From the NCBI RefSeq assembly GCF_002886255.1, contig NZ_KZ614149.1, positions 2,418,001-2,482,000 on the forward strand: a DNA stretch of 64,000 nucleotides. Direction: 5' to 3'. Shown here piece after piece: positions 25,668 to 33,885 of the stretch. This stretch comes from Alteribacillus bidgolensis. Lineage in GTDB: Bacteria > Bacillota > Bacilli > Bacillales > Marinococcaceae. A program made the position numbers and the translations under genes. Below the pieces are notes generated by a model. It saw nothing but the letters and a program-made list of their open reading frames with translations, had not been told where the DNA came from and ran no database searches. How positions within the stretch are numbered: the stretch's first letter is position 1; every line of letters begins with the position of its first letter.

Positions 25668-26714
25668 ATGGGGAAAGAAGTGCCTAATACAAGGCTGCGG
25701 CGTCACAGACGCAGAAGACGGCGTTTTTTAAAAATATTTATGCTCATCGGCCTTGTTTCGTTTTTAATACTAGGAGGCGGTTTAGGCTATTTTGCCTGGA
25801 AACTTAGTGATGTAGCGGCTGACACCCAAGAGACCCTTGACCGCGGTCAAAAATCAGAGAAAAGAGAAGAAGCTGTTGATCCTAAACAGGATAACATTTC
25901 TGTTTTGTTCCTCGGAGTGGATGATAGAAGCGGTGAATTGGAAGGACGAACCGATGCAATGGTTTTGGCCACGTTTAACAAAGACGAAGAATCGGTTAAA
26001 ATGACCAGCTTTCCGCGCGACTCGCTTGTAACCATCCCGCAGCATGGGGAAGATAAAATTACTCATGCTCATGCTTTTGGGGGAACGGACCTGGCCATTC
26101 AAACCGTGGAAGAATTATTAGATATTCCTGTCGATTACTATGTAAAATTAAATTTTGATGCTTTTATTGAAATTATTAACGCTTTAGATGGTATAGAAGT
26201 GGACGTACCTTTTTCGTTTACAGAGCAAGATAGCGAAGGCAATCACGATGCGATTTCTATTCAAGAGGGAAGACAGCACCTTAACGGAGAAGAAGCATTA
26301 GCTTATGCGAGGATGAGAAAACAAGATCCTCGCGGAGACCTTGGCCGCGGCGAGCGTCAGCAAGAAATTATTGCAGCATTAATTCGTCGAAGCGCTTCTA
26401 TTTCTTCTATTCGTAATTATGATGAAGTACTCACCAGCCTTGAAAAGCATATGAAAATGAATTTTTCGTTTGGCAATTTAATATCTTTACATCGCTATGC
26501 TGATTCCATCAGTGACATTGAACGCCTTCAAATACAGGGACAAGATCTCAATTTAGATGCAGGATATTATTATCAGCTAAACGACCAATCGACACAAGAA
26601 ATTTCCCAGGAATTAAAAGCTCATCTAGAAATCGATGTTCCTGAAAATCAAGATAATTTCCAGTCAAACGAAGAAGAAAGTTCAAACCAGCAAGCTCAAT
26701 CAAATGAATGGTAA
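25668..26714 (+). CDS. LytR-CpsA-Psr (LCP) wall-polymer ligase
   Basis: 348 residues: Arg-rich cytoplasmic start (RLRRHRRRRRRFLK), one membrane span (about 22-45), and an extracellular LCP domain with VLFLGVDDR, GRTDAMVLAT, the SFPRDSLV motif and ALAYARMRKQDPRGDLGRGERQQ. The Arg and Asp residues that bind the polyprenyl pyrophosphate are present. LCP enzymes attach teichoic acid or secondary polymers to peptidoglycan. By synteny (after yvyE, before tagO) it is the YvhJ/TagV equivalent. An S-layer polysaccharide could be its substrate here. The C-terminal tail is Gln/Asn/Glu-rich. Confidence 0.93.
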   Translation: MGKEVPNTRLRRHRRRRRRFLKIFMLIGLVSFLILGGGLGYFAWKLSDVAADTQETLDRGQKSEKREEAVDPKQDNISVLFLGVDDRSGELEGRTDAMVLATFNKDEESVKMTSFPRDSLVTIPQHGEDKITHAHAFGGTDLAIQTVEELLDIPVDYYVKLNFDAFIEIINALDGIEVDVPFSFTEQDSEGNHDAISIQEGRQHLNGEEALAYARMRKQDPRGDLGRGERQQEIIAALIRRSASISSIRNYDEVLTSLEKHMKMNFSFGNLISLHRYADSISDIERLQIQGQDLNLDAGYYYQLNDQSTQEISQELKAHLEIDVPENQDNFQSNEEESSNQQAQSNEW

Positions 26715-26720
26715 AACAAC

Positions 26721-26752
26721 AGCCTGCTCCTAAAAGAAGGGGCAGGCTTTTT
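26721..26752 (+). terminator. Terminator of the LCP gene
   Basis: AGCCTGCTCC/GGGGCAGGCT stem followed by TTTTTAA, directly after the stop codon. Confidence 0.88.
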
Positions 26753-26793
26753 AATGCAGAAAACTTTTCCAATATTATATTTTGACGAACGAG

Positions 26794-27029
26794 CTAACGT
26801 TTAAACGTGTTGATGGATTTTTGCAGATCGTCAGCCATTTCTGCAAGAGTAGCTGAAACAGAGATGATTGTTCTTCAGCCGATGCTGCTGCATTTTCGGT
26901 GCAGCCTGCGGAATCCTCTTCTATAGGCGCAATCTCTTCAATGGGTCCCACCAATGTGTCTGTAATGGCTGTAATTTGTTGAACGGCTACTGACGCTTCT
27001 TCCACATCTTTAATTAAAAACGCTATCAT
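26794..27029 (-). pseudogene. Methyl-accepting chemotaxis protein, C-terminal remnant
   Basis: Only the last ~78 residues of a chemoreceptor survive. EEASVAVQQITAITDTL and ENAAASAEEQSS lie in one frame. After a shift near 26865 the text continues as SVSATLAEMADDLQKSINTFKR to TAG 26796-26794, the usual receptor end. No start, sensor or membrane segment precedes it; the sequence beyond 27030 is unrelated. It is a deletion remnant plus frameshift. Confidence 0.75.
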
Positions 27030-27073
27030 TTATTCTTCCACTTACGTTCCCATACAGGTCTACTGAGAACAAA

Positions 27074-27107
27074 TAAAAAAGCGCTCTTTCTTATATAGAA
27101 ATGCGCT
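27074..27107 (-). terminator. Terminator of the small exporter gene
   Basis: Minus-strand stem GCGCATTTCT/AGAAAGAGCGC (27107-27080) followed by TTTTTTATTTG. Confidence 0.75.
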
Positions 27108-27146
27108 CGATAGTGGAAGAATAATATGTTCCTTTAGCGACAGTAT

Positions 27147-27677
27147 TTAGGTTTGAAAAATGCGTATTAAAATTCCCTCTTCTTCTACGTTCGGCATGTA
27201 ATAGGTTACTCCGTAGCTTGAAGCAACTGCAGTGATAACTGTCCATAATAATAAGCTAGTAAGCATCCAACTTGTTACCATTTTTCTTTTGGAACTAAAG
27301 CTCATACCCATAAAAGCAGAAATATGGGAACCAACGAAAAAGGGACCAATGATAGCTAATCCGGGCAAACCATATTTATCAAAAAGCATCCTCGCTCGTT
27401 TTCCCTTTTTTGAACGTTCCATTTCTTCATGATTCTCTAATGTTTCTCCTTCTTGTCCGCTTTCTTCTTTACGATTCTGTTTCCTCGTTCGCAGCCATTG
27501 CCTTACTTTATCAATAAAAATGATCACTAATACGACTGTAACGGCGTTTCCTAAAAAACCCAGTATCGCCGATGGAACCGGAGACAGCCCTCCAATGATC
27601 GCCAACGGAATAACCGCAATCAGTTCAAATAACGGGATGGCGGCTAATACGAATACTAATAAATACGATAAAAACAT
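27147..27677 (-). CDS. Small multidrug export family membrane protein
   Basis: 176 residues with about four hydrophobic segments. It starts LSYLLVFVLAAIPLFELIAVIPLAIIGG, has a charged cytoplasmic loop (about 62-95, Lys/Glu-rich) and then YGLPGLAIIGPFFVGSHISAFMGM. This is the pattern of the small multi-drug export protein family (PF06695). The transported compound is unknown and the drug role is by name only. ATG 27677 has GGGGAGAC upstream. The next gene upstream ends only 24 bases away, so it may form an operon with the membrane protein and Xre regulator. Confidence 0.8.
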   Translation of the reverse strand: MFLSYLLVFVLAAIPLFELIAVIPLAIIGGLSPVPSAILGFLGNAVTVVLVIIFIDKVRQWLRTRKQNRKEESGQEGETLENHEEMERSKKGKRARMLFDKYGLPGLAIIGPFFVGSHISAFMGMSFSSKRKMVTSWMLTSLLLWTVITAVASSYGVTYYMPNVEEEGILIRIFQT

Positions 27678-27701
27678 AAATGTCTCCCCTCTCCCTGCCT
27701 T

Positions 27702-28133
27702 TTAATGATGTAATTTTTTAATTTCAGACCAGAAAATACAATATTGTCCCAGGCCTAACACAGTTAACAAAAATACGGGAAATAGATGATTACCGTTAAA
27801 AATGACGAGAAAAATAATGGCTGCAGGGATAGCAAAATAATAATAAATATATACTTTTCTGCAAGCACGGTACGTTATATATTGATGTCCCTCGTCTTCC
27901 TCCTTTAGTTCGTAAGGAATGAGGGTAAAGATGCGAATTTTCCGGTGAGGAGTTTTGTAATTATAATAAATCATCAAACCAAAATAAGTGATGACAAAAA
28001 CAGCATAGGAAATGTAAAGAAATAAAAATAGGTCATCTCGTTGTTCCAATAACATATTAGTGGTATATATCAACGCCAGCCCGATTAAAAAAATGCACAT
28101 CGTAAACGGCGAGCGTAAAAAACGTTCTATCAT
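27702..28133 (-). CDS. Four-span membrane protein of unknown function
   Basis: 143 residues with hydrophobic segments at about 10-28, 36-56, 93-110 and 115-135, and a charged loop (RIFTLIPYELKEEDEGHQYITYRACRKV). The stop-start gap to the Xre gene upstream is two bases, so the two are cotranscribed. A small Xre regulator plus DUF-type membrane protein pair is common in Firmicutes. No function can be assigned. Confidence 0.75.
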   Translation of the reverse strand: MIERFLRSPFTMCIFLIGLALIYTTNMLLEQRDDLFLFLYISYAVFVITYFGLMIYYNYKTPHRKIRIFTLIPYELKEEDEGHQYITYRACRKVYIYYYFAIPAAIIFLVIFNGNHLFPVFLLTVLGLGQYCIFWSEIKKLHH

Positions 28134-28135
28134 CC

Positions 28136-28339
28136 CTATTCTCCTCCTTCAATCCAAAATACTTCCTCTAATTTCGTATCAAAAGCCTGTGCAATTCTAA
28201 GAGCTAATAAAACAGAGGGTGCGTAGTCGCCCTTTTCAATCATGCCAATTGTTTGGCGAGTGGCTCCGACTGCTTTACCTAAATCAGACTGGGTATAATT
28301 ATGTCTCGCTCTCAATTCTTTCACTCTATTCTGCAGCAT
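28136..28339 (-). CDS. Xre-family transcriptional regulator (67 aa)
   Basis: A minimal Cro/CI-type HTH: RVKELRARHNYTQSDLGKAVGATRQTIGMIEKGDYAPSVLLALRIAQAF followed by LEEVFWIEGGE. This is the YozG/YgzD-like small family. ATG at 28339 is preferred because GAGGGGG lies eight bases upstream. It is coupled to the downstream membrane gene. A large inverted repeat directly upstream is its likely operator. Confidence 0.88.
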   Translation of the reverse strand: MLQNRVKELRARHNYTQSDLGKAVGATRQTIGMIEKGDYAPSVLLALRIAQAFDTKLEEVFWIEGGE

Positions 28340-28374
28340 ATAAGCCACCCCCTCGTTACCAATACCTATTATAT

Positions 28375-28440
28375 AATGTAAACAATCATTAACATAATGT
28401 AAATATTATTTGTCATTATGTTGATAATCATTTACACATT
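28375..28440. promoter_or_regulatory. Large interrupted palindrome, probable Xre operator
   Basis: AATGTAAACAATCATTAACATAATG (in two pieces: AATGTAAACAATC and ATTAACATAATG) at 28375-28399 is mirrored by CATTATGTTGAT and AATCATTTACACATT at 28414-28440, with a 14-base AT-only loop. It also overlaps the promoter region of the Xre gene. ATTA/TAAT half sites are repeated inside each arm. Confidence 0.6.
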
Positions 28441-28575
28441 AGCGAAGACAATTAGAAAAAGCGCAATGCTTAGCTCAGGATTGCGCACGTAACTTGAAGT
28501 AGCCAGATGTTGTTTTTTCTGGATCTGAAAAATCAATACTCTATATCAATTAAATCTTCGAATTTCTCCAAAATG

Positions 28576-29742
28576 CTATTGATAGTCAACCCATACAGCT
28601 CCGTTGTCAGCAGAGCGCACACAGTTTTCGACCCATCTCACTCCTTTCACACCGGCTTCAATTCCTGGATACCAGAAATGGTTAGATTCTCCGCCATGAT
28701 CGGCAGCATCCATTGCAATGGCAAAACGAGTATACAAATTAGACCAGGCTTCAAATAATCCCTCAGGATGGCCGCCGCTAATACGGTCATCAGCCAATGC
28801 TTCTGGATAAAGATAATCCATTCCACGCTCTAAAATCTGTACTGGTTTCCCCTGTATCTCATAACGAAGCTGATTCGGCTGTTCATCCCACCATTCAATA
28901 CTAGCTTTCGATCCAATCACACGGATTTTCTGCCCATGCATGGAGCCAGCGTTTACTGCAGAAGACCATACCGTTCCCACTGCACCGTTATCGTATTCCA
29001 TGATCGTATACGCATTGTCTTCCAAAGGCGCTCGGCTTTTGACAAAGCTTTGGCGTGTGCACATTAGTTTTTCTATTTTCATGTCTGGCAGCATAACCTC
29101 TGATAAATAAAGAGGATGTGTTCCTAAATCACCTAATACATAACTCGGGCCAACGATTTTTGGATCAACTCGCCATTTCGTACTTGCATTTTCTGCCTCA
29201 ACCGCTTCAGAATGAAACCCATGTGCAAACTGCATGTTAACTATGCGAATATCACCTAAATCCCCATTTGCAATCATCTGTCGAGCTTGTTCAATCGCCT
29301 GATGGCCTGCATACCCGTATGTAACGCCAACAACACGGTTTTTCTTCTTTCCAAGCGTCTCTAATTCTTTCGCTTCTTCTGTCGTAAAACAGAGCGGTTT
29401 TTCACAGACCACATGTAAATCAGCATGTAAGGCCGCCTTACATATCTCATAATGTGTACCATTTGGCGTGGCAATGGAAACAGCTTGGATGCCGTCTTCA
29501 CGCTTTGCTTCTTCTTCAAACAATTTTTTATAGTCTGGGTAGCAGCGATCTGGCTCAACGTGTAAATGAATGCCAAAACCCTTCCCGCGTTCTGGATTAA
29601 TATCAAACGCACCAGCAGCCAATTGGAAATTATGGTCCCGTAAAGCGGCGGAACGATGAATATAGCCAATCTGGCTCCCGCGTCCTCCGCCTACCATCGC
29701 CCAGCGGATAGGTTTCTGAATGTTTTTTTCCCCATTAATCAT
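28576..29742 (-). CDS. Gfo/Idh/MocA family oxidoreductase
   Basis: 388 residues. N-terminal Rossmann fold (WAMVGGGRGSQIGYIHR) and the EKP motif in HVVCEKPLCFTTEEA give the NAD(P)-dependent sugar or inositol dehydrogenase family. The C-terminal substrate domain has GDLGTHPLYL, with His close to the usual catalytic position. It lies 15 bases after the isomerase/epimerase gene, so both form one operon, controlled presumably by the AraC regulator upstream. RBS AAGGAGGAAA. Likely role: oxidation of a sugar or cyclitol; the substrate is not known. Confidence 0.9.
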   Translation of the reverse strand: MINGEKNIQKPIRWAMVGGGRGSQIGYIHRSAALRDHNFQLAAGAFDINPERGKGFGIHLHVEPDRCYPDYKKLFEEEAKREDGIQAVSIATPNGTHYEICKAALHADLHVVCEKPLCFTTEEAKELETLGKKKNRVVGVTYGYAGHQAIEQARQMIANGDLGDIRIVNMQFAHGFHSEAVEAENASTKWRVDPKIVGPSYVLGDLGTHPLYLSEVMLPDMKIEKLMCTRQSFVKSRAPLEDNAYTIMEYDNGAVGTVWSSAVNAGSMHGQKIRVIGSKASIEWWDEQPNQLRYEIQGKPVQILERGMDYLYPEALADDRISGGHPEGLFEAWSNLYTRFAIAMDAADHGGESNHFWYPGIEAGVKGVRWVENCVRSADNGAVWVDYQ

Positions 29743-29757
29743 GATTTTTTCCTCCTT

Positions 29758-30678
29758 TTAATACCCTACACTCTTTAAGTAAGCAACACTCTGGCTGACA
29801 TCTTGCAAACTAGTATCAGCGTTTCTAGGGTCACGCTCTTGTTCTATTGTAATGTAGCCGTGATAGTTGATTTCCTTTAGCAACTGATGAATGGAATCAT
29901 AGTCAATAATTCCTTGACCAATTGGGCACATGACCCCTTTTCCACAAGCATCGAAAAAGCGGATATGCTCTCCCATCACTTCTTCATACATCTTTTTATC
30001 AATATCTTTAAAATGAATATAGTCGACTCGATCTGCATAGTCTCTAAGCCACTGTACAGGATCCATTTTTGAGTAATATAAATGCCCTGTATCAAGACAT
30101 AGCCCCGCAGTTTCATAGGGTATGTCTTCTAAAAGTTTTTTAATTTCATCTTCAAACTCTATATAACTGCCTGCATGGGGATGAATAACCGGACGAACGC
30201 CATATGTCCAGGCTTTCTTAGAAATTGCTCTGATGTGATCCATCATCTTATTCCAATCCTTTTTTGACAGACGTTTGGCTGTATCTGGATGCCCCGCTTT
30301 GTAATCTCTTTTGTCATGTCCCCAATCTATGATTACTAGGTAAGGTGTAGGAAAGTTCTGTCCTTCTTCCTGCGGCACGGATGGAAGTTTGGTAATGAGA
30401 GAACTAATATCGTCCACCTGTTTTAGTAAATTTTCAAGATTAGATTCAGAGACCAAATCATCAAAAATCGTTCCTGCGATGATCGTTAAATCATTTTTTG
30501 AAAGTTCTTCCTGCACGCGGTCAATGTCCATCGGAATATAGCCATAAGGCCCGAGCTCAATACCTTTATAGCCTGCTTGAGAAGCTTCTTGCAGCACCTG
30601 CTCCCATGGTGGAAGATATGGATTTGCCGGGTCATCTACTCCCCAGCAGCAGGGAGCGCCTGAAATTTTAATACTCAT
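29758..30678 (-). CDS. Sugar phosphate isomerase/epimerase (TIM barrel)
   Basis: 306 residues of the xylose-isomerase-like family: GAPCCWGVDDP..., WEQVLQEASQAGYKGIELGPYGY, a central VIHPHAGSYIEF, LCLDTGHLYYS, YIHFKDID and a C-terminal YITIEQERDP. The Glu, His and Asp metal ligands (HPHAG, DTGH, HFKD, EQE) are visible. It resembles IolE/IolI-type enzymes of inositol catabolism. It is the first gene of the pair with the Gfo/Idh/MocA enzyme. RBS AGAGGTGATG. Confidence 0.9.
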   Translation of the reverse strand: MSIKISGAPCCWGVDDPANPYLPPWEQVLQEASQAGYKGIELGPYGYIPMDIDRVQEELSKNDLTIIAGTIFDDLVSESNLENLLKQVDDISSLITKLPSVPQEEGQNFPTPYLVIIDWGHDKRDYKAGHPDTAKRLSKKDWNKMMDHIRAISKKAWTYGVRPVIHPHAGSYIEFEDEIKKLLEDIPYETAGLCLDTGHLYYSKMDPVQWLRDYADRVDYIHFKDIDKKMYEEVMGEHIRFFDACGKGVMCPIGQGIIDYDSIHQLLKEINYHGYITIEQERDPRNADTSLQDVSQSVAYLKSVGY

Positions 30679-30734
30679 CTACATCACCTCTATCTATTAA
30701 TTAAAAATAAGGTTGAATCAATTTCATAAGTTGC

Positions 30735-30905
30735 GGGATAAGCTTGAGCTGAAGATCCCGCAGAAAACTTCCTGCCGAGGAGGCTGAAGCCAAGCCCGCG
30801 GCAAGAAGACACTACGATAACGAACAAAGTGAGATGGAGTAGATGTCGCGCTTGTGCCTCGAGGGTGAAAGCGTCCGCCTAAAGCGAAAATCGAACGATA
30901 TCGAG
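30735..30905 (-). repeat. GC-rich extragenic repeat R3
   Basis: About 170 bases much richer in GC than the surroundings, with CCGAGGAGGCTGAAGCC, GCCCGCGGCAAG and GAAAGCGTCCGCC motifs. It resembles, from memory, interspersed extragenic elements of Bacillaceae genomes. A frame across it encodes nothing recognisable. Confidence 0.55.
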
Positions 30906-31190
30906 GGTATTTTAAATAATGTTCGTTTATAATGATATTAAAATGAATGATGAAATTCATTCGGTTATAAAATTATTACAGTGCTTTCAATGTCTTAAGA
31001 ATACAAGATATGATTTGTTATTGTATTTATCTGAAACTGCCTTCTTTTTTATAAATAAAGGACATGAAATCTGAGCTAAAACTAAAAAAAGCCAGAAAAC
31101 GCACAAGACGTCATCCAGCTCATCTCATTATGTTCCATTTTTTAAGATTACCGCCCTATGTTTGCCGCGTCATCACTAGCAATCCTTTTC
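30906..31190. other. Intergenic region with no recognised gene
   Basis: AT-rich spacer between R3 and the AraC gene end. It probably holds the promoter of the isomerase-oxidoreductase operon. No confident promoter or terminator was identified. Confidence 0.4.
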
Positions 31191-32060
31191 CTATTCCCTG
31201 ATCCTGCTAAGTTTCCTATATTGTCCTGGTGTTATATTGGTTTCTTCAGAAAAGACCCGTGTGAAATGATGGACAGATGAAAAGCTGTAAAGATCCGATA
31301 TGTCTTTGATCGAAAGGTTTGTTTCCCGCAGTTTTACAGATGCAGCCCTCACCCTTTCCTTACGTAAAAAAGCTGTATACGTGATTTTCAAATGACTGCT
31401 AAACAAACGAGAGAGATGCCGTTTCGATACATGTAAATATTGAGCCACATCTTCTAAAGAAAGAGGCATGGTCAAGTTATCTTTAATAAACAATTGCGCT
31501 CGATTGATCAAAAACTGACTGCTTGAATCATCATTATGTATCTCTTCGCTTTCATCTAACCCACAGAATAATGTTTGAAGCGAGATCAATAAAGAGTGGC
31601 CAAGAGAACTCAATAACTCTGAAGAATAGGAGCGGCCTGCATGTTCCATTAATACATTCCATAATTGTGCAGTCGGAGAAGCCTCCGCATGATAAATGAG
31701 TATTTTTGGCGTGTACGCTAATTGTTTAAACAAATGAATGCCTTCTTTTGTGGAAGAGGATTGATTAACTTCGAAACCAACCCAGAAAAGAGAAAGGTTT
31801 TCCCCATTGTGAATTCTGTGAAGCTTTCCAGGACGCGAACAAAGAAAAGTCCCTTTTTTCAGTTCATAATTCTGTTCATCCTCATAGTAAAGTCCAGTCC
31901 CGCTGTTCACGTAACAAAATTCAAAAAAAGAATGTTTATGTAAGGGGTTATCTTGATGGTTTGGCTGTGCCCCCCAAAAATAGATATGAAAAGACACATT
32001 TTCTCCAGGCAGGTTAATACAGCGCTTTTGTAAATGGCGGACAGATGCAGCCACGTTCAA
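31191..32060 (-). CDS. AraC family transcriptional regulator
   Basis: 289 residues. An N-terminal cupin-like sensor (HKHSFFEFCYVNSGTGLYY, ELKKGTFLCSRPGKLHRI) is followed by two HTH motifs (MPLSLEDVAQYLHVSKRHLSRLF and IKDISDLYSFSSVHHFTRVFSEETNITPGQYR). This form usually activates sugar-use genes. It lies upstream of, and is codirectional with, the isomerase/oxidoreductase pair 500 bases away. No strong ribosome-binding site was checked for the GTG/ATG alternatives; ATG 32060 is used. Confidence 0.92.
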   Translation of the reverse strand: MNVAASVRHLQKRCINLPGENVSFHIYFWGAQPNHQDNPLHKHSFFEFCYVNSGTGLYYEDEQNYELKKGTFLCSRPGKLHRIHNGENLSLFWVGFEVNQSSSTKEGIHLFKQLAYTPKILIYHAEASPTAQLWNVLMEHAGRSYSSELLSSLGHSLLISLQTLFCGLDESEEIHNDDSSSQFLINRAQLFIKDNLTMPLSLEDVAQYLHVSKRHLSRLFSSHLKITYTAFLRKERVRAASVKLRETNLSIKDISDLYSFSSVHHFTRVFSEETNITPGQYRKLSRIRE

Positions 32061-32259
32061 CAGTAATCCCTCCCCTTTCCATGTTACTTCTTTATCGTTT
32101 TAGGCGAGAAGACTCCCTCTTCCATTTTGTACAGGGCGCAGCCCAAAAATAAGGGGGAGATGAACCGCCTTTTTCCGTAGCAAAACATATGTTTGCACGG
32201 TATACTATTCTGGTTCAGATTGCTCTTTGAAAACGGAAGATATGGGGTTCTGACAGGAA

Positions 32260-32475
32260 ATTCGTCGGTCAGGTAAAATCTTCAACGTTCAACCGCCCCT
32301 CTCTGCTGAAAAGCGAAAACCAAGCAGTAGGCAGGAAGGATGAGTTCAACGTACAAGCTATAAGTCTTAACCGCAGGGACTGCGGGGATAGCCTGCTAAA
32401 ATAACTTTCGGTTACGAAAGTGTTCGCAGGAATCCACCACTTCAAGCGTTAGCTAAGTGGTGGTAGTTCAAGTAA
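32260..32475 (+). mobile_element. Orphan IS200/IS605-type right end with omegaRNA-like segment
   Basis: The end hairpin CCACCACTT/AAGTGGTGG (32434-32463) followed by TAGTTCAAG is typical of the right end of IS605-type elements. Upstream are smaller hairpins (CCGCAGGGACTGCGG near 32383; ACTTTCGGTTACGAAAGT near 32405-32422), as in the omegaRNA (reRNA) made from the 3' end of tnpB elements. No tnpA or tnpB reading frame remains. Frames before the hairpins (e.g. PPLSAEKRKPSS) may be a tnpB tail. The guide-equivalent region would start at about 32470. Confidence 0.6.
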
Positions 32476-32647
32476 CTCATAACACAAAGATATTACAATT
32501 AAAATGATACAATTAAAAAACTGTCACTTAACAAGAATAAGTATACCAAGCCGAGACTGTTTACTAAATCCATAATACCTTCGTTAGCTGCTTTCAGGAT
32601 TTCTTCTTCATTTCTCTTTGTCTCCTTCGCACTACTTCCTCTTTTTT

Positions 32648-32818
32648 TCAGCTCTTATCATTATGCTTTATTTCAGTCATTTCATGTTCCAATTGAACAA
32701 TTAGGGCTTCTAAATCCTCTACCTTTTTCTTGTTAGGACGTATCAGATTTTTTATGAATGCAATGAGGGCTAAGAACAACACAACGTAGAACATGAAACC
32801 CATAACAATTACTTCCAC
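32648..32818 (-). CDS. Small membrane-anchored coiled-coil protein (56 aa)
   Basis: A GTG start at 32818 behind AGGAGTGACC opens a 56-codon frame: one membrane span (about residues 3-23, VIVMGFMFYVVLFLALIAFI), a basic stop-transfer (RPNKKK), and a short heptad-like helix (VEDLEALIVQLEHEMTEIKH). The good RBS and amphipathic design support it. It is the last gene of the ABC exporter gene group. No family name. Confidence 0.65.
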   Translation of the reverse strand: MEVIVMGFMFYVVLFLALIAFIKNLIRPNKKKVEDLEALIVQLEHEMTEIKHNDKS

Positions 32819-32950
32819 TACGGTCACTCCTCATGCTTTTTTCTGTTAAAACCCTATATTTTCAAGGTCATGGTCATGTAATACTCCTTAATGATTGTTC
32901 TTTAGAGCATCGCAACATCTTTTCTTAAAAACGTACATTTACTGGGACAT

Positions 32951-33115
32951 CTAACTACTTTCCCCTTTCTTAATCTTATCAACAATTACACTTAATTGAT
33001 CGCTTATGCGTACTAATATGCCAGCTGATACCCCAATTAAAGCACCTAGTGGACCATAAGATACAAAACCTATAACGCCGCCAATTATTACCCAAACAAA
33101 TAATATAATATTCAT
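32951..33115 (-). CDS. Small glycine-rich membrane protein (54 aa)
   Basis: ATG at 33115 is preceded by GGGGGTG at a good distance. The peptide has two short hydrophobic segments (ILFVWVIIGGVIGFVSYG and LGALIGVSAGILV) with Gly spacing that would suit helix packing, and a basic tail (VDKIKKGESS). It follows the 33202 gene by 86 bases, in the same direction. Function unknown; it may be a small subunit or modulator of the ABC exporter. Confidence 0.65.
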   Translation of the reverse strand: MNIILFVWVIIGGVIGFVSYGPLGALIGVSAGILVRISDQLSVIVDKIKKGESS

Positions 33116-33201
33116 AAAGCACCCCCGTACAGAAAGTAAAACGTATTGATTTAAGAGCCCCTCTATCTCTTTACCTTAGCTCAGCTGACTGTTTTCCTCT
33201 T

Positions 33202-33885
33202 TTATTCATTCACATATTGGACTTGATACGGATCCATGTTCACATCCAGGTCTTTTGGAACACGCAAATAAATCAGGGTACTTCCAAGGGAAAGGGATGA
33301 ATTTTCAAATACATTTATTTTTTCCGCACCTTGATTAAACGGAAACTCTTCCTTAAAAGCCGAATATTCCAGACGGTCCTCTTCTGGTTTTCTTATAATT
33401 AGAGCAGTTTCTGTTTGTTGAATGGAAGGGTTCCTTGCAGGTTCTGCCATTTTCCCCTCGATACTCGAAGGGGTTTGATAATAGTCAGCTTCGATGACAT
33501 GATCATTTTCCTCTTTTCTTTCTATAAGGATATCCGTCCCGTTCACATTATTATCGGGAGTTTCTATCGAAAGTTGACTCTCGTCGTATTCAAAGGTCCA
33601 CTGTTTTTTTATGTAATTCTTGTTTATACTCTTGTCCTTGCCTTCACGTGCTGCTGCCTGCAGCTTTTGTGCTTCCTGTTCTGCGATTTCAGCACTTATT
33701 TCTTCCTCCGTTCCATTTTCTTCTCCTGCGATAAGAAAAAACAGAGCACTTGAAAAAAGTAAAACTGCTGCATACCCGCCAAAAAGCCATAAATCTCCTT
33801 TTCCATATAGCGGCCTTTTTTTAAAACGAACCGTGACAAGAACTAAAACTAAAACAATCGGAAAAAACGTGAGAAAAATACTCAT
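33202..33885 (-). CDS. Membrane-anchored protein of the ABC exporter operon
   Basis: 227 residues from ATG 33885, preceded by GGAGGTGAAAA. Two hydrophobic segments (about 2-19 and 33-52) are followed by an acidic extracytoplasmic domain (Glu-rich AEIAEQEAQKLQ, then a beta-rich part with QWTFEYDESQLSIETPDNN). The ATGA overlap with the permease stop shows translational coupling. No family is recognised; it may be an accessory or sensing subunit of the transporter. Confidence 0.75.
   Translation of the reverse strand: MSIFLTFFPIVLVLVLVTVRFKKRPLYGKGDLWLFGGYAAVLLFSSALFFLIAGEENGTEEEISAEIAEQEAQKLQAAAREGKDKSINKNYIKKQWTFEYDESQLSIETPDNNVNGTDILIERKEENDHVIEADYYQTPSSIEGKMAEPARNPSIQQTETALIIRKPEEDRLEYSAFKEEFPFNQGAEKINVFENSSLSLGSTLIYLRVPKDLDVNMDPYQVQYVNE

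Noticed and set aside
30724..30960. 78-codon minus-strand frame across repeat R3
   Set aside because: It follows the repeat composition (Arg/Ser/Pro-rich), no start signal or family match.
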